From an uncultured Eggerthellaceae bacterium (GTDB lineage Bacteria > Actinomycetota > Coriobacteriia > Coriobacteriales > Eggerthellaceae): 64,000 bases of DNA. Position 1 is the stretch's first letter; each line of letters starts with the position of its first letter. The translations under genes were made by a program, and so were the position numbers. The notes beneath the pieces were generated by a model. That model did not search any database. It was not told the DNA's origin and saw only the letters and a list, made by a program, of their open reading frames with translations. The stretch is from assembly GCA_937892845.1 (NCBI GenBank), contig CALBGP010000029.1, forward strand, positions 62,001 to 126,000. The letters run 5' to 3'. Positions 7,341-16,094 of the stretch are shown piece by piece.

Positions 7341-8800
7341 GGGGGTGCGGCAGGAAACTTGGAGGACGGAGGGCGGGAAGGAGCCGGAATGTTCTCCGAG
7401 GAGCAGAAGAGGATCGCGCTCGAGACATACGATCGGACGCGGAGCGTGGGCTGGACCATGGCGGAGCTCGGGTATCCGAGCCGCAGCTGCCTGAAGTATT
7501 GGATCGCGCAGCGGAAGCAGCAGCCGCGGACCAGGCGGCGTGCGCTAAGATTCACCTTCAGGGAAAAGGAGGCGGCGGTCCTGCGCGTTCTCGCGGGGGA
7601 GCACCCGGCCGACGTGGCCGGCGACATCGGATGCACGGACCAGGCGGTCCGCAACTGGCGCCGCATCTACATCGAGGAAGGGGTCTGCTCGCTCATGGGT
7701 AGATACGAGAAGCCCGCGCCCGCGCCGCTGCCGGAGGATCTGGAGGCGCTGCCCGACGACGTGGACGAGCTCAAGGCGCTGGCATTCAGGCTGAAGTTCG
7801 AGAACGACCTGATGCGCGAGGTGGCCGAGATCGTAAAAAAAGACCGAGGCGCCGACCCTCGGACCCTGACCAACAGGGAGAAGGCGGCGCTGATCGATGC
7901 GATGAGGGCGACGTATTCTTTGAGCTTTTTGGCATCTGAGCTGGAGATTCCGCTCTCCGGCTACCACTACGCGCGCAACGCCGCGGCAACCGGCCGCGAC
8001 AGGTGGGCCGAGGCGAGGCGGGCCGTCGTCGAGGAATTCGAGGCATGCGGGCGCTCGCGCGGCTACCGCTACATCCGCCGCAGGCTCTCCGAGAGGGGCA
8101 TCGCGTGCGGGGAGCGCACGGTCCGCCGCCTGATGGCCGAGGAGGGCTGCACGGTCGTCTACCTCAAGGCCGGCAAGAAATGGAGCTCGTACGCGGGCGA
8201 GGTGACCGAGGCGCCCGCCAACCTCGTGGCCAGGGATTTCCATGCCGCCGCCCCCAACGAGCTGTGGGTGACCGACATCACGGAGTTCAAGCTCCCGGGC
8301 CCGGACGCGGCGAAGGTCTACCTTTCGGTCGTGGTCGACCGCTTCGACGGGATGGTGGCCGCATGGTCGGCCGGGACCTCCCCCGATGCGAGGCTCGCCA
8401 ACTCGAGCCTCGAAGCCGCATGCGAGGGGCTTTCCGCAGGCCAGGCGCCGGTCGTCCACAGCGACCGGGGAGGCCATTACCGCTGGCCGGGCTGGATCTC
8501 GATCTGCGGGCGCCACGGGCTCACCCGCTCGATGTCGGCCAAGGGATGCAGCCCGGACAACGCCGCCTGCGAGGGGTTCTTCGGAAGGCTCAAGAACGAG
8601 TTCTTCCGCGGGAGGGACTGGTCAGGCGTCGGGGCCGGGGAGTTCATCGAGAGGCTCTGCGCGTGGCTGGAATACTACAACGGCGGCAGGATAAAGGAGT
8701 CGCTGGGCTGGATGAGCCCGCGGCGGTACAGGGAGTCGCTGGGCCTGGCGGCCTAGCGACAGGACGGCCCGCCGTCCTCCAGGATTTCTGCCGCACCCCC
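7341..8800 (+). mobile_element. IS3-family insertion sequence
   Basis: About 1460 bp, bounded by imperfect inverted repeats: the left end starts GGGGGTGCGGCAG at 7341 and the right end is its complement ending at 8800, with similarity continuing about 35 bp inwards. One long transposase gene fills the element. The flanking 3-4 bases on the two sides are similar but not identical, so no clean target duplication can be claimed. The transposase frame is intact, so it may be active. Confidence 0.85.
7389..8756 (+). CDS. IS3-family transposase (single-frame, DDE integrase core)
   Basis: 455 aa. Residues 1-120 hold two helix-turn-helix-like segments (EEQKRIALETYDRT and a second at about 70-100), followed by a helical linker (about 120-150). 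The rve integrase core occupies about 285-445, with the DDE residues recognisable in LWVTDITEF, VHSDRGGHY and ACEGFFGRLKNE. The final WMSPRRYRE is typical of IS3 OrfB proteins. Unlike most IS3 members it is one continuous frame, without the orfA/orfB frameshift. ATG 7389 is preceded by GGAAGGA. Confidence 0.9.
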   Translation: MFSEEQKRIALETYDRTRSVGWTMAELGYPSRSCLKYWIAQRKQQPRTRRRALRFTFREKEAAVLRVLAGEHPADVAGDIGCTDQAVRNWRRIYIEEGVCSLMGRYEKPAPAPLPEDLEALPDDVDELKALAFRLKFENDLMREVAEIVKKDRGADPRTLTNREKAALIDAMRATYSLSFLASELEIPLSGYHYARNAAATGRDRWAEARRAVVEEFEACGRSRGYRYIRRRLSERGIACGERTVRRLMAEEGCTVVYLKAGKKWSSYAGEVTEAPANLVARDFHAAAPNELWVTDITEFKLPGPDAAKVYLSVVVDRFDGMVAAWSAGTSPDARLANSSLEAACEGLSAGQAPVVHSDRGGHYRWPGWISICGRHGLTRSMSAKGCSPDNAACEGFFGRLKNEFFRGRDWSGVGAGEFIERLCAWLEYYNGGRIKESLGWMSPRRYRESLGLAA

Positions 8801-9245
8801 TTTCTACTCGATATAAGAAATCGCACTAAGTCATGGCATCCGCTTCGGGTTAAATGAAGGACCCAGTGCAACTTTCTTTCGAGTTGCATGCAAAGACGCA
8901 TTGAGTCGATCAACACCCGCCTCGGATGACGAAATACACGTGCAGCGACTCCTTCAATTCGAAGATTCCGATGCGGAACGGCTTCCTTTGACGTACGCTA
9001 ATCTACACGAGCTGAAACCCCTGGCAAGGCTTTGAACGAGTCATTGCACGTTTTTTTGCCAGGGACTTCGGCACGATGGCTATCCGGTTGAAATCCTGTC
9101 TCCCGGCGTTTTCTCGATTGATTGGCTGCTCCTTGCCTTCGCTTCTGCCAATTGGTTTCCTGCGACAACAGCAAGCTGCCAAAACCGAACCAGACGTCGA
9201 CTCAATCGCTGCGGGCAACAAGATTGCAGCGAATCTCATTTCTCT
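8801..9245. other. Gene-free stretch between IS3 element and LuxR gene
   Basis: No supportable gene. It contains an inverted repeat CCCTGGCAA (about 9019-9027) with TTGCCAGGG (9056-9064) around a T-run, which could end transcription of the minus-strand LuxR gene, and otherwise mixed-composition DNA with short frames only. Confidence 0.4.
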
Positions 9246-10682
9246 TCAATCGCTACGATCACTCAGGTCAATAATGTCTTGTTTGGAATGCAATCCCATT
9301 TTCTTATATATTCGTTGTATATGCGTCGAAACAGTGGAAGGGGCCATGCCGAGCTTATTTTGAATGGTTTTTGAATCCCGTCCGCGGGCAAGTAAGAGAA
9401 GGACTTCGAATTCCCTAGGCGACAGCCCGGCCTCCATCGCGGCTTTCCTCAAGGCATCGCTTTCCCCACGCGTTAATCCACCTTTTCCCGTATCGCCTGC
9501 CTCGTTTTTGCCGAATTCGATATATTCAGGAAGCACAAACAAAATCAAAGCGGTCAGGAGAAGAGCGATTGCGTACGCACCCGCCTCCGCCATCGCGAGC
9601 GTCGATGCCTCCCTGGAAAACAACATGAATCCGGCCGATATGCCTAAGCATTCCGCGAACGCCAGAGCGGAAAACAAGCCCCCGTTCGCCATTCTCCCTT
9701 TGCAGACGTCCCATGTGAAAGGAGCGATAATCCAAAAAAGAATGAGGAACATCGCATCCCCGGCAGTAACGCCTATGTAGGGCAAGAAAGCAACCTCGTA
9801 GGGGCATACGTTCAAAAGCACGCAGCATCCCAAAGCAATGGGCATCACTTTGCAAAACGCAACGAGCCGCCTTGAATTACGGGGAGGAGCCACGAGGGGC
9901 ATCCACACTGCGGCGCAGGCGATGATTCCGCAAAGCGCGACCAAATCATCCGGAGCCGAAACGCCGGAGTTTTTGAGCGCCTCTTGCGCGAAAGTCGGAC
10001 ATGCCACGTTCGCAACACCCGCAATCAGGACCAATAGCAAAACAAGACCCAAACCGACCGGGCTGCGATTCAGATTCTCTCGGAAGAGTTGACCGCAGGA
10101 CGAGGTCCCCTCTTTGCTTTCATCCAGCAGGCTATACGCGCGAAAAACGCCGATTGCGCATAAAGGAGCGCTCAACAAGGCGACCACAGGAAATATCGCA
10201 GGTTGCGACGGAAGGAAAAAACTTCCGCACTTCAAGATGGCGACAGCGCTCGATACAATCAAGATGCTTGCAGAGATATCGAGCATAGATAGCATCCGCC
10301 CGAGATGCAGCACCACGATGCCCTTGCCCGCTCCTCCCAAAAATGCAAGCGCCAAAGCGACCGCATGCGGCATTCCGACCACAGCATAAAGGGGGCTTAT
10401 AGCAAGGAGGGTGGCAGCAACCGCAAGCGACACGAATTCGCAGCACACCGCCCTCGCCCGAACCGAGATGGCAATTACAAACAGCGAGCACAGCATCCCG
10501 AACGAAAAAAAATCGTACGGAGCAGGCGTGTATTCGATGAGATGGTTGGACACACCGTTGCTTGTCAGACTGTCGATTCTTGTATACAGGTAGAAGCAGA
10601 AGAAGCCTATGAACGCATAGAAGGTCGTCGAACGGGACAGTTCTTTAAGGGAGAGCCTCCGAGGCAACACAAATCCACCCAT
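9246..10682 (-). CDS. Multi-TM membrane protein with C-terminal LuxR-type helix-turn-helix
   Basis: 478 aa. About ten to twelve hydrophobic segments occupy residues 15-395 (first: STTFYAFIGFFCFYLYT). The last 65 residues are a LuxR/GerE DNA-binding domain: GLSPREFEVLLLLARGRD, then APSTVSTHIQRIYKKMGLHS. This architecture is strongly expanded in Eggerthella and relatives, where such regulators sit beside exported enzymes. The start is placed at 10682, with GGAGGGG upstream, rather than 39 codons further up. It lies downstream of the large Tat-exported peptidase gene, 240 bp apart on the same strand, and is a candidate regulator of it. The signal is unknown. Confidence 0.85.
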   Translation of the reverse strand: MGGFVLPRRLSLKELSRSTTFYAFIGFFCFYLYTRIDSLTSNGVSNHLIEYTPAPYDFFSFGMLCSLFVIAISVRARAVCCEFVSLAVAATLLAISPLYAVVGMPHAVALALAFLGGAGKGIVVLHLGRMLSMLDISASILIVSSAVAILKCGSFFLPSQPAIFPVVALLSAPLCAIGVFRAYSLLDESKEGTSSCGQLFRENLNRSPVGLGLVLLLVLIAGVANVACPTFAQEALKNSGVSAPDDLVALCGIIACAAVWMPLVAPPRNSRRLVAFCKVMPIALGCCVLLNVCPYEVAFLPYIGVTAGDAMFLILFWIIAPFTWDVCKGRMANGGLFSALAFAECLGISAGFMLFSREASTLAMAEAGAYAIALLLTALILFVLPEYIEFGKNEAGDTGKGGLTRGESDALRKAAMEAGLSPREFEVLLLLARGRDSKTIQNKLGMAPSTVSTHIQRIYKKMGLHSKQDIIDLSDRSD

Positions 10683-10851
10683 CGCCCCTCCCTCATGAGG
10701 TTCCGCTTCGAGACCCGAGCTCCATTCGTTTCGACAACCGCCGCCGCATTCGCCAAGCGATTTCTCTCGATAGGCCGGCATAGCGTCAAAATCAAACAAC
10801 GGCTTTGGATAATACTACCCGCTTTAACCAATCCGTCAAGACGTAAACGGC

Positions 10852-10886
10852 AACGCGACGCAACCCCGGACAGATTGCGTCGCGTT
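10852..10886. terminator. Perfect 12-bp hairpin between peptidase and LuxR genes
   Basis: AACGCGACGCAA pairs perfectly with TTGCGTCGCGTT around an 11-base loop, 38 bases past the stop codon of the peptidase gene. The T-run (TTTT) is on the plus-strand side, so as a minus-strand terminator it lacks the usual U tract; it may still insulate the LuxR gene. Confidence 0.5.
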
Positions 10887-10923
10887 TTCAGCACTGATGC
10901 CTATCGGGTCGTGCGCAACCGAC

Positions 10924-13900
10924 CTATAAAGCGAAATCTCCTTCGAGAATCCTGCTGTATATCGCAGCAGCGAGATATCGATACTCATGAAGCTGGTAGG
11001 CCTTGTTGGTCAAGCTGTTGGCGAACAAAACGGCATTCCAACCCTCGAACGTGCAATCGATGGCCTGCAGCGAGCCTTTGTATTTTTCAACGTGGTCGGC
11101 AGTCATGAATCCCTCAACGAACGGATCGTTTGTTATGGACAGGAGTCTTGCAGCGGCATCTGGCGCCTTTGTCATCATGGCTCCGCCATGTCCATAGAAC
11201 AGAGAGTCACCGCGCTTGGCGTACGCTACGGTCACGATGCTGTCGCTTTCGAACTTCACATTGGCCAAGGCATCGAAATCCCCCGATTTCGTCGGCTTAT
11301 CGCCGTCGTCAAGAGAGCAATCAACCTCAAGCCCCGCATCCCTAATCGAGGAAACGGCGACAGAGCCATAACCAACATACGGCTTACCTTGGGCAACTTT
11401 TGCCGCCTCATCCTCGGACAACGCCCCATTGCCCACGATGATATCGGCCTCATCTGCGGACGCGGCAAGCGCAAACCCCATCTGCTTCTCAAGGGCGAAT
11501 CGATCCCATGCGAGCGAGTTATTCATCAGATTCCTGTAATTCTTGACCCCGTATTCCCTGCCCGTCTCGTCTGAGCTGTATTCGGGAAGCGCACCAGGCA
11601 CGTAGACTTTCACCCCTGACTTGATTATCTTTGCCGGAGGGACCGCATCCGTCTTGGTCGCCTCTATGACGAAACGATCGGCAACATCCGCAAGCGAATC
11701 TGAGGAAACAACGTAATCTCCTGCGTACTCGCCCTCAAGAATCAAGCCGACAGGCGTTCCAGCGTCGAGAAGGGCATTCACCGCGAGAATCGCTTGCACC
11801 GTGGTGTTCGCAATAATGGCCGCGGAACCCTCGCCCGATACGGAGCTGGCCACTTCGGGAGACGCATCGACATCTACGAGCATATCCTCGGCGAATGCCC
11901 CAGGTGTATTGACGGATACCGCATCGAAATCATGGAAATCGGGGAAGTTGGTCACAGGCTCGGAATACAGTCCCGTCCAGTCATCGATGGTCAAATTCGA
12001 ATAAAGAGCCACATGGGCCATATTCCTCTTTGCCTGATGCATGTCGACCACTATCGACCCCGCTTTGAATGACAACGAATCGCGATATTCGTTCGCCTCG
12101 AGCGAGACATCCTGGGTCAAAGACTTCACTGCCACATCGTTGCGTAGCAGGTACTCCACGATATCAGCGGCGGCGGCTCTGTTTCTCTGGGATTCGCCGT
12201 CGATTGGAATCACGTAGTATTCCGGGAAGAAGTTTCCGTTTTCCTCCCTGCGAGGACGGAATGTCGAAGCATCGCCCCCCTGCTCATCCGCCTGCGAGAC
12301 ATAGTACGGCCGCAACGTGTCCGCATCTATATTCTCTATACCGCGGCGATAGCGTTCGAGCTGATTAACGAACATCCTATCTTTATTCTCGGGTCGCGAG
12401 ATGAAGTCCGCATTCCCTACGAATCCGAACAGAACCGCCTCGACAGAATCCTGCGAACCAAAAGGAACTTCAATAGTGAATGCATTGGCGCCGTGCAGCA
12501 TCGCATACTGAGGGGTGTAGCTCGACGTCATGTCATCGAAGGGAGACACCCAATTTGTCGAACCGTCCTCGAGAATCTTCAAGTAATCCCTCATCGGCAT
12601 CTGTGCGGAATTGATGGACACGTTATTTGCGATTGACGCCGAAATGAATGCCTCTCCCTGGCTAACTGCGGTATCAATAAACAGGTCGTATTCATTATTC
12701 GGATCATGCGGAGGAGTACAGGGTTCGACTTGATACTGAGTGTAGAAGCCATGGATTTCATGGAGCGAAATCGGATTCCAGGATGCGATGAATTTCGTCA
12801 TCGCCTGGGTTTCGGGCTGGGTTTGATACGTGTTGTCGCGATTCAGATCGAAGCCGTTTCCATTTGTTCGGGTGTTGTACGTACGTCCATCGGGGTTTTC
12901 GACGGGTACAAGCAGGAAGAACACTTGATCAAGAATTTGAGCGGGATCGAACGTCCGTTTTTCGACCTCGTAGTAACGGCCGAATTCGTCTTCCGCCATA
13001 TCGACGGTCATATGGTATAGGTCAAAGGGATCGAGAGAGAACTCTGCCTCTTCTGCGCCTGGATACGTTGGATTTTTCACACCTTCGCCTCGGATGTACC
13101 CTACGCCGCTGACCTGATCGGCCACCAGAAGAGACCAATCCGTCGAATCCCTGTTCATCTCGGCAGAAAGTGTATCCATCCCTTCCTTCGTCAGGGCTCC
13201 GATGTAGTTGTATTCGACGGGTTGATTCGCAGCAAGAAGACGGAGAAACTCCATTACGCCGTCGCTTCCCGGCGTTTCATCAGAATGGATATTGCTGTAC
13301 ATGATGGGCACCTTGTACGAAAGCGACCCAGTATTGACCTCTTCTTGTACTTTCGCGGGCTCCGATTTCATACGGTCGGAAAGTGAGCGGTAGTTTTCGA
13401 CGTCAGACTGCTCCTTGGCAATAATCACAGCATAGATATCGCGCCCGTCGGCAGATTGGCCAATAGTCTGAAGTTCAGCATACAGTCCGTTTTCGTTCGC
13501 CTCCTGGACAAGTCCAGGCAACTCTTCGGCGATTTCGGCAAATGTGGCATAGGAATCATACGGACGCACTGGCACTTCAACGGACGCTATTTCATTTTCG
13601 CCGTCGATACATTTCAGGGTATAAACGCCAGTCCAATCGAGAATCGAATCCCGAACGAGCTTCCTGTCTCTGTTGTCAATCCCGTCATATCCAAACAACA
13701 AGTTGTTAGAAAAGACCAAGACGACAGAGGTCACTCCGTCAACTTCTTCGACGGTTGTAGAGACACCGGAGAAGAAATCCGTTTCGGGCTGAATCTTGGT
13801 GGCCACAGTTTTCCACTGGCCAAGCGGTCCTCCCAGCCATTGATGAGGAAAGAGTTCCACATCCTGCTGCCCCGCTTCGCGTACCAACTCCCAAGCAATA

Positions 13901-14220
13901 GACCCGCCATCTATTTTTTCTTGAATCTCCTCCTTGCTTCCCCCTATAGGAACGACCATCTTGAATGTTCTCGCCTCAGTAAAGGAAATCGCGTTAGGCT
14001 TGAGTCGACGCTCGACGCCTTCAGTGATGTTCTCGAAGGTCACTGCGCCATCCCCGGCACTAGTCGAGCATGAACTCAGAACACCCAGCGTGGTACCGGA
14101 TATCGCTGCCATAGCGCCAATGGCAGCGGACCCCTTGATAAACGTACGACGCGTAAAGCCGTGGCCTGCGACCATATCGCCCTTGCGCTCCTCCAGAATG
14201 AAACTCTTGCGCTCGTCCAT
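10924..14220 (-). CDS. Tat-exported large M14-family metallocarboxypeptidase-like protein
   Basis: 1098 aa from ATG 14220, which follows AGAAGGGG; an upstream in-frame ATG at 14307 has no better site. Residues 23-53 are a twin-arginine signal (TRRTFIKG) ending near LSSCS, possibly a lipobox. The zinc carboxypeptidase domain spans about 230-600: HSDE (His312, Glu315), ENPDGRTYN...GFDLNRD (substrate Arg), SLHEIHG (third zinc His) and FTIEVPF (catalytic Glu near 584). The remaining 500 residues form one or more beta-rich C-terminal domains that I do not recognise. M14 enzymes trim C-terminal residues of peptides or act on gamma-D-Glu links in murein. Likely anchored or released outside the membrane, for peptide foraging. 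Confidence 0.8.
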   Translation of the reverse strand: MDERKSFILEERKGDMVAGHGFTRRTFIKGSAAIGAMAAISGTTLGVLSSCSTSAGDGAVTFENITEGVERRLKPNAISFTEARTFKMVVPIGGSKEEIQEKIDGGSIAWELVREAGQQDVELFPHQWLGGPLGQWKTVATKIQPETDFFSGVSTTVEEVDGVTSVVLVFSNNLLFGYDGIDNRDRKLVRDSILDWTGVYTLKCIDGENEIASVEVPVRPYDSYATFAEIAEELPGLVQEANENGLYAELQTIGQSADGRDIYAVIIAKEQSDVENYRSLSDRMKSEPAKVQEEVNTGSLSYKVPIMYSNIHSDETPGSDGVMEFLRLLAANQPVEYNYIGALTKEGMDTLSAEMNRDSTDWSLLVADQVSGVGYIRGEGVKNPTYPGAEEAEFSLDPFDLYHMTVDMAEDEFGRYYEVEKRTFDPAQILDQVFFLLVPVENPDGRTYNTRTNGNGFDLNRDNTYQTQPETQAMTKFIASWNPISLHEIHGFYTQYQVEPCTPPHDPNNEYDLFIDTAVSQGEAFISASIANNVSINSAQMPMRDYLKILEDGSTNWVSPFDDMTSSYTPQYAMLHGANAFTIEVPFGSQDSVEAVLFGFVGNADFISRPENKDRMFVNQLERYRRGIENIDADTLRPYYVSQADEQGGDASTFRPRREENGNFFPEYYVIPIDGESQRNRAAAADIVEYLLRNDVAVKSLTQDVSLEANEYRDSLSFKAGSIVVDMHQAKRNMAHVALYSNLTIDDWTGLYSEPVTNFPDFHDFDAVSVNTPGAFAEDMLVDVDASPEVASSVSGEGSAAIIANTTVQAILAVNALLDAGTPVGLILEGEYAGDYVVSSDSLADVADRFVIEATKTDAVPPAKIIKSGVKVYVPGALPEYSSDETGREYGVKNYRNLMNNSLAWDRFALEKQMGFALAASADEADIIVGNGALSEDEAAKVAQGKPYVGYGSVAVSSIRDAGLEVDCSLDDGDKPTKSGDFDALANVKFESDSIVTVAYAKRGDSLFYGHGGAMMTKAPDAAARLLSITNDPFVEGFMTADHVEKYKGSLQAIDCTFEGWNAVLFANSLTNKAYQLHEYRYLAAAIYSRILEGDFAL

Positions 14221-14460
14221 AATGAACCCCTTCTTCGCGCTTTCCCTTTCCTCTGCGGCTTCGCGAAAGCTCTGTTGGCGATTCCGCCTTTCGAACGCTA
14301 CGGGCATAAGTTAAACAAATCAATCGGGCTTTTTGCCGCAAGTCATATCATGCGCGATGCTCGATACCGATTTAGATGCTGTAGTGCAAAATACCCGATA
14401 GGGCCTGAGCTGGCTTTATACAAATGAACGCCATATGTCGACCGCCTAACACCCCTACGC

Positions 14461-14650
14461 GAAAGAAAATCAAAACACCCTTCAAAAAGGTGGTTTGCTC
14501 TTAGGGTGCAACCCTAGGGACCCGAGCCAGGGACTCAAGTCCCCAGCCCGAACTTCGTTCAGGCCCGACTGCATTTGACCCGTGGCAGCCAATCGAACCG
14601 GCGTGCCGGGCGCGGCACTTCCTCTTGAACGGATTGGCTACACTGTCCTG
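14461..14650 (-). ncRNA. Candidate structured RNA or attenuated leader
   Basis: Four hairpins follow each other in 140 bp: 14587-14639 (outer 8-bp stem AGCCAATC/GATTGGCT with an inner GTGCC/GGCAC stem), 14546-14564, 14530-14543 (6-bp stem GGGACT/AGTCCC) and 14501-14516 (TAGGGT/ACCCTA). On the minus strand they are followed by an imperfect G/C hairpin and TTTTGATTTTC at about 14461-14494, like an intrinsic terminator. The structure ends about 240 bp upstream of the Tat-M14 start codon on the same strand. No known RNA family is recognised. Confidence 0.3.
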
Positions 14651-15084
14651 GACAGATGTTTTTCATAAGGGTTTTCTTTCTGAAGGGGCTGCGTTGGAAA
14701 TCCTGGACCAAGTGTTCAGTTTTAAGCTACCACTGACAGCCCGCCGCGCAGATTGGATAATCTGACGTTCTCGGCGAAGCGCGTGGCGAAGGAGAGCGCG
14801 TGCGAGGCCGCAATTGCCGCCGTCCCGGCTCTGATCTTTTCCGTCAGAACATAGCCCAGCAAGCGGATTGATTAGTCTGCGACGGCGCATCACATTATTT
14901 AGTTCGCATGGAAACAGTTAAAAACAAGTACCTAAAAGTGCAGTTCTACAGGTTGGGCTCCGATGTATATGCCCTATTTTCTGGAACCTCAAGGCTTTTG
15001 TTGCTTTCCCGCCGCACCTGGAAATTGCCGCGTGAGCATGTATTATGAATAGTCGCAAAATACAACGAAGAGAAGGATGCGTTC
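14651..15084. other. Gene-free stretch before nagB
   Basis: No supportable complete gene. A plus-strand frame around 14735-14845 (reading ...RLDNLTFSAKRVAKESACEA...) looks coding-like and ends at a TAG near 14845, so it may be the tail of a lost gene. The last 100 bp are AT-richer, contain TATTAT near 15041 as a possible -10 element, and include the GAGAAGGA ribosome site of nagB. Confidence 0.35.
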
Positions 15085-15903
15085 ATGCAGATTTTCGTGA
15101 CCAAAGACTATCAGGAAATGAGCGAAGCCGCCGCCGACATGATTGTCGACCTGGTCGAGGAAAAACCTGGCTGCGTGTTGGGCTTGGCCACCGGCTCCAC
15201 GCCTGAGGGCCTCTATGCCGAAATCGCTAAGCGCCACGAAGCCGAGGATATCGACTTCTCGCGCGTTGCAACGTTCAACCTAGACGAATACCGCGGCCTG
15301 CCTGCCGACCATGAGCAGAGCTATCACTACTTCATGCAGAAGCACCTGTTCAGCAAGATTAACGTGCGCCCCGAGAACACGCATGTGCCCAATGGCGCCA
15401 ACCCCGATGCTCAGGCCGCATGCGATGCCTACGAGGCTTCCATCCTGCTTGCCGGCGGCGTTGACCTGCAGCTTCTGGGCCTGGGCCACAACGGCCACAT
15501 CGGCTTCAACGAGCCCGCGCCCGAATTCCCGAAGGAAACCCACTGCGTCGACCTTACGGAATCCACCATTAACGCGAACAGCCGCCTGTTCGATTCCGTC
15601 GACGAAGTGCCCCGCCAGGCATACACCATGGGCATTGGTACCATCATGGCCGCCAAGCAGGTGCTCGTCGTGGTGAGCGGCGAAGACAAGGCGCAAATCG
15701 TGCGCGATGCCTTCTTCGGCCCCGTGACCCCCGAGGTTCCCGCGTCCATTCTGCAGTTCCATCCCAATGCGGTGGCTATTGTGGACGAAGCGGCGTTCTC
15801 GCTGTGCGGCGACCTTGCCGATGAAGGCTGCGGTTGCGGCGATCCCGATTGCGATTGCGACCACGACCACGAGCATGGCGAAGGCTGCGGCTGCCACGAA
15901 TAG
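15085..15903 (+). CDS. nagB: Glucosamine-6-phosphate deaminase with Cys/His-rich C-terminal tail
   Basis: 272 aa. NagB converts glucosamine-6-phosphate to fructose-6-phosphate and ammonia in the cytosol. Family motifs are present: LATGSTPEGLY (phosphate loop), FNLDEYRGL (catalytic Asp) and LGLGHNGHIGFNEP (catalytic His and the following Glu). The enzyme proper ends near residue 240. The last 32 residues (241-272) contain seven Cys and four His in CGCG, CDC, HDHEH and CGCH clusters, which is not part of the normal NagB fold and could bind zinc, iron, copper or nickel. ATG follows GAGAAGGA. It precedes nagA, although a terminator lies between the two genes. Confidence 0.95.
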   Translation: MQIFVTKDYQEMSEAAADMIVDLVEEKPGCVLGLATGSTPEGLYAEIAKRHEAEDIDFSRVATFNLDEYRGLPADHEQSYHYFMQKHLFSKINVRPENTHVPNGANPDAQAACDAYEASILLAGGVDLQLLGLGHNGHIGFNEPAPEFPKETHCVDLTESTINANSRLFDSVDEVPRQAYTMGIGTIMAAKQVLVVVSGEDKAQIVRDAFFGPVTPEVPASILQFHPNAVAIVDEAAFSLCGDLADEGCGCGDPDCDCDHDHEHGEGCGCHE

Positions 15904-15913
15904 TGAAACCAAG

Positions 15914-15943
15914 GAAGCGGCCCCTGTGGCCGCTTCTTTTTTT
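15914..15943 (+). terminator. Intrinsic terminator after nagB
   Basis: A perfect 9-bp stem (GAAGCGGCC/GGCCGCTTC) with a 5-base loop is followed by seven T residues, starting 10 bases past the nagB stop codon. Confidence 0.9.
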
Positions 15944-16094
15944 GGGTTAGGTGGCGACATTGGCCTTCGCGCAACGTTTCGTCAAAGCGTTGATGCTGCG
16001 CGCTCGTCGCGGCGCCATCTTCGCAACGTGTATTTCAACTGGTCACGATTAAATTGAGACAGGGTTTCCTGTCTATAACGAAAGGAAGCGCGGC

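Noticed and set aside
14587..14639. tRNA gene (a GGTTCGATT-like stretch on the minus strand)
   Set aside because: The flanking bases do not form the T-arm stem, and no acceptor or anticodon arm can be drawn. No tRNA-like sequence was found elsewhere.
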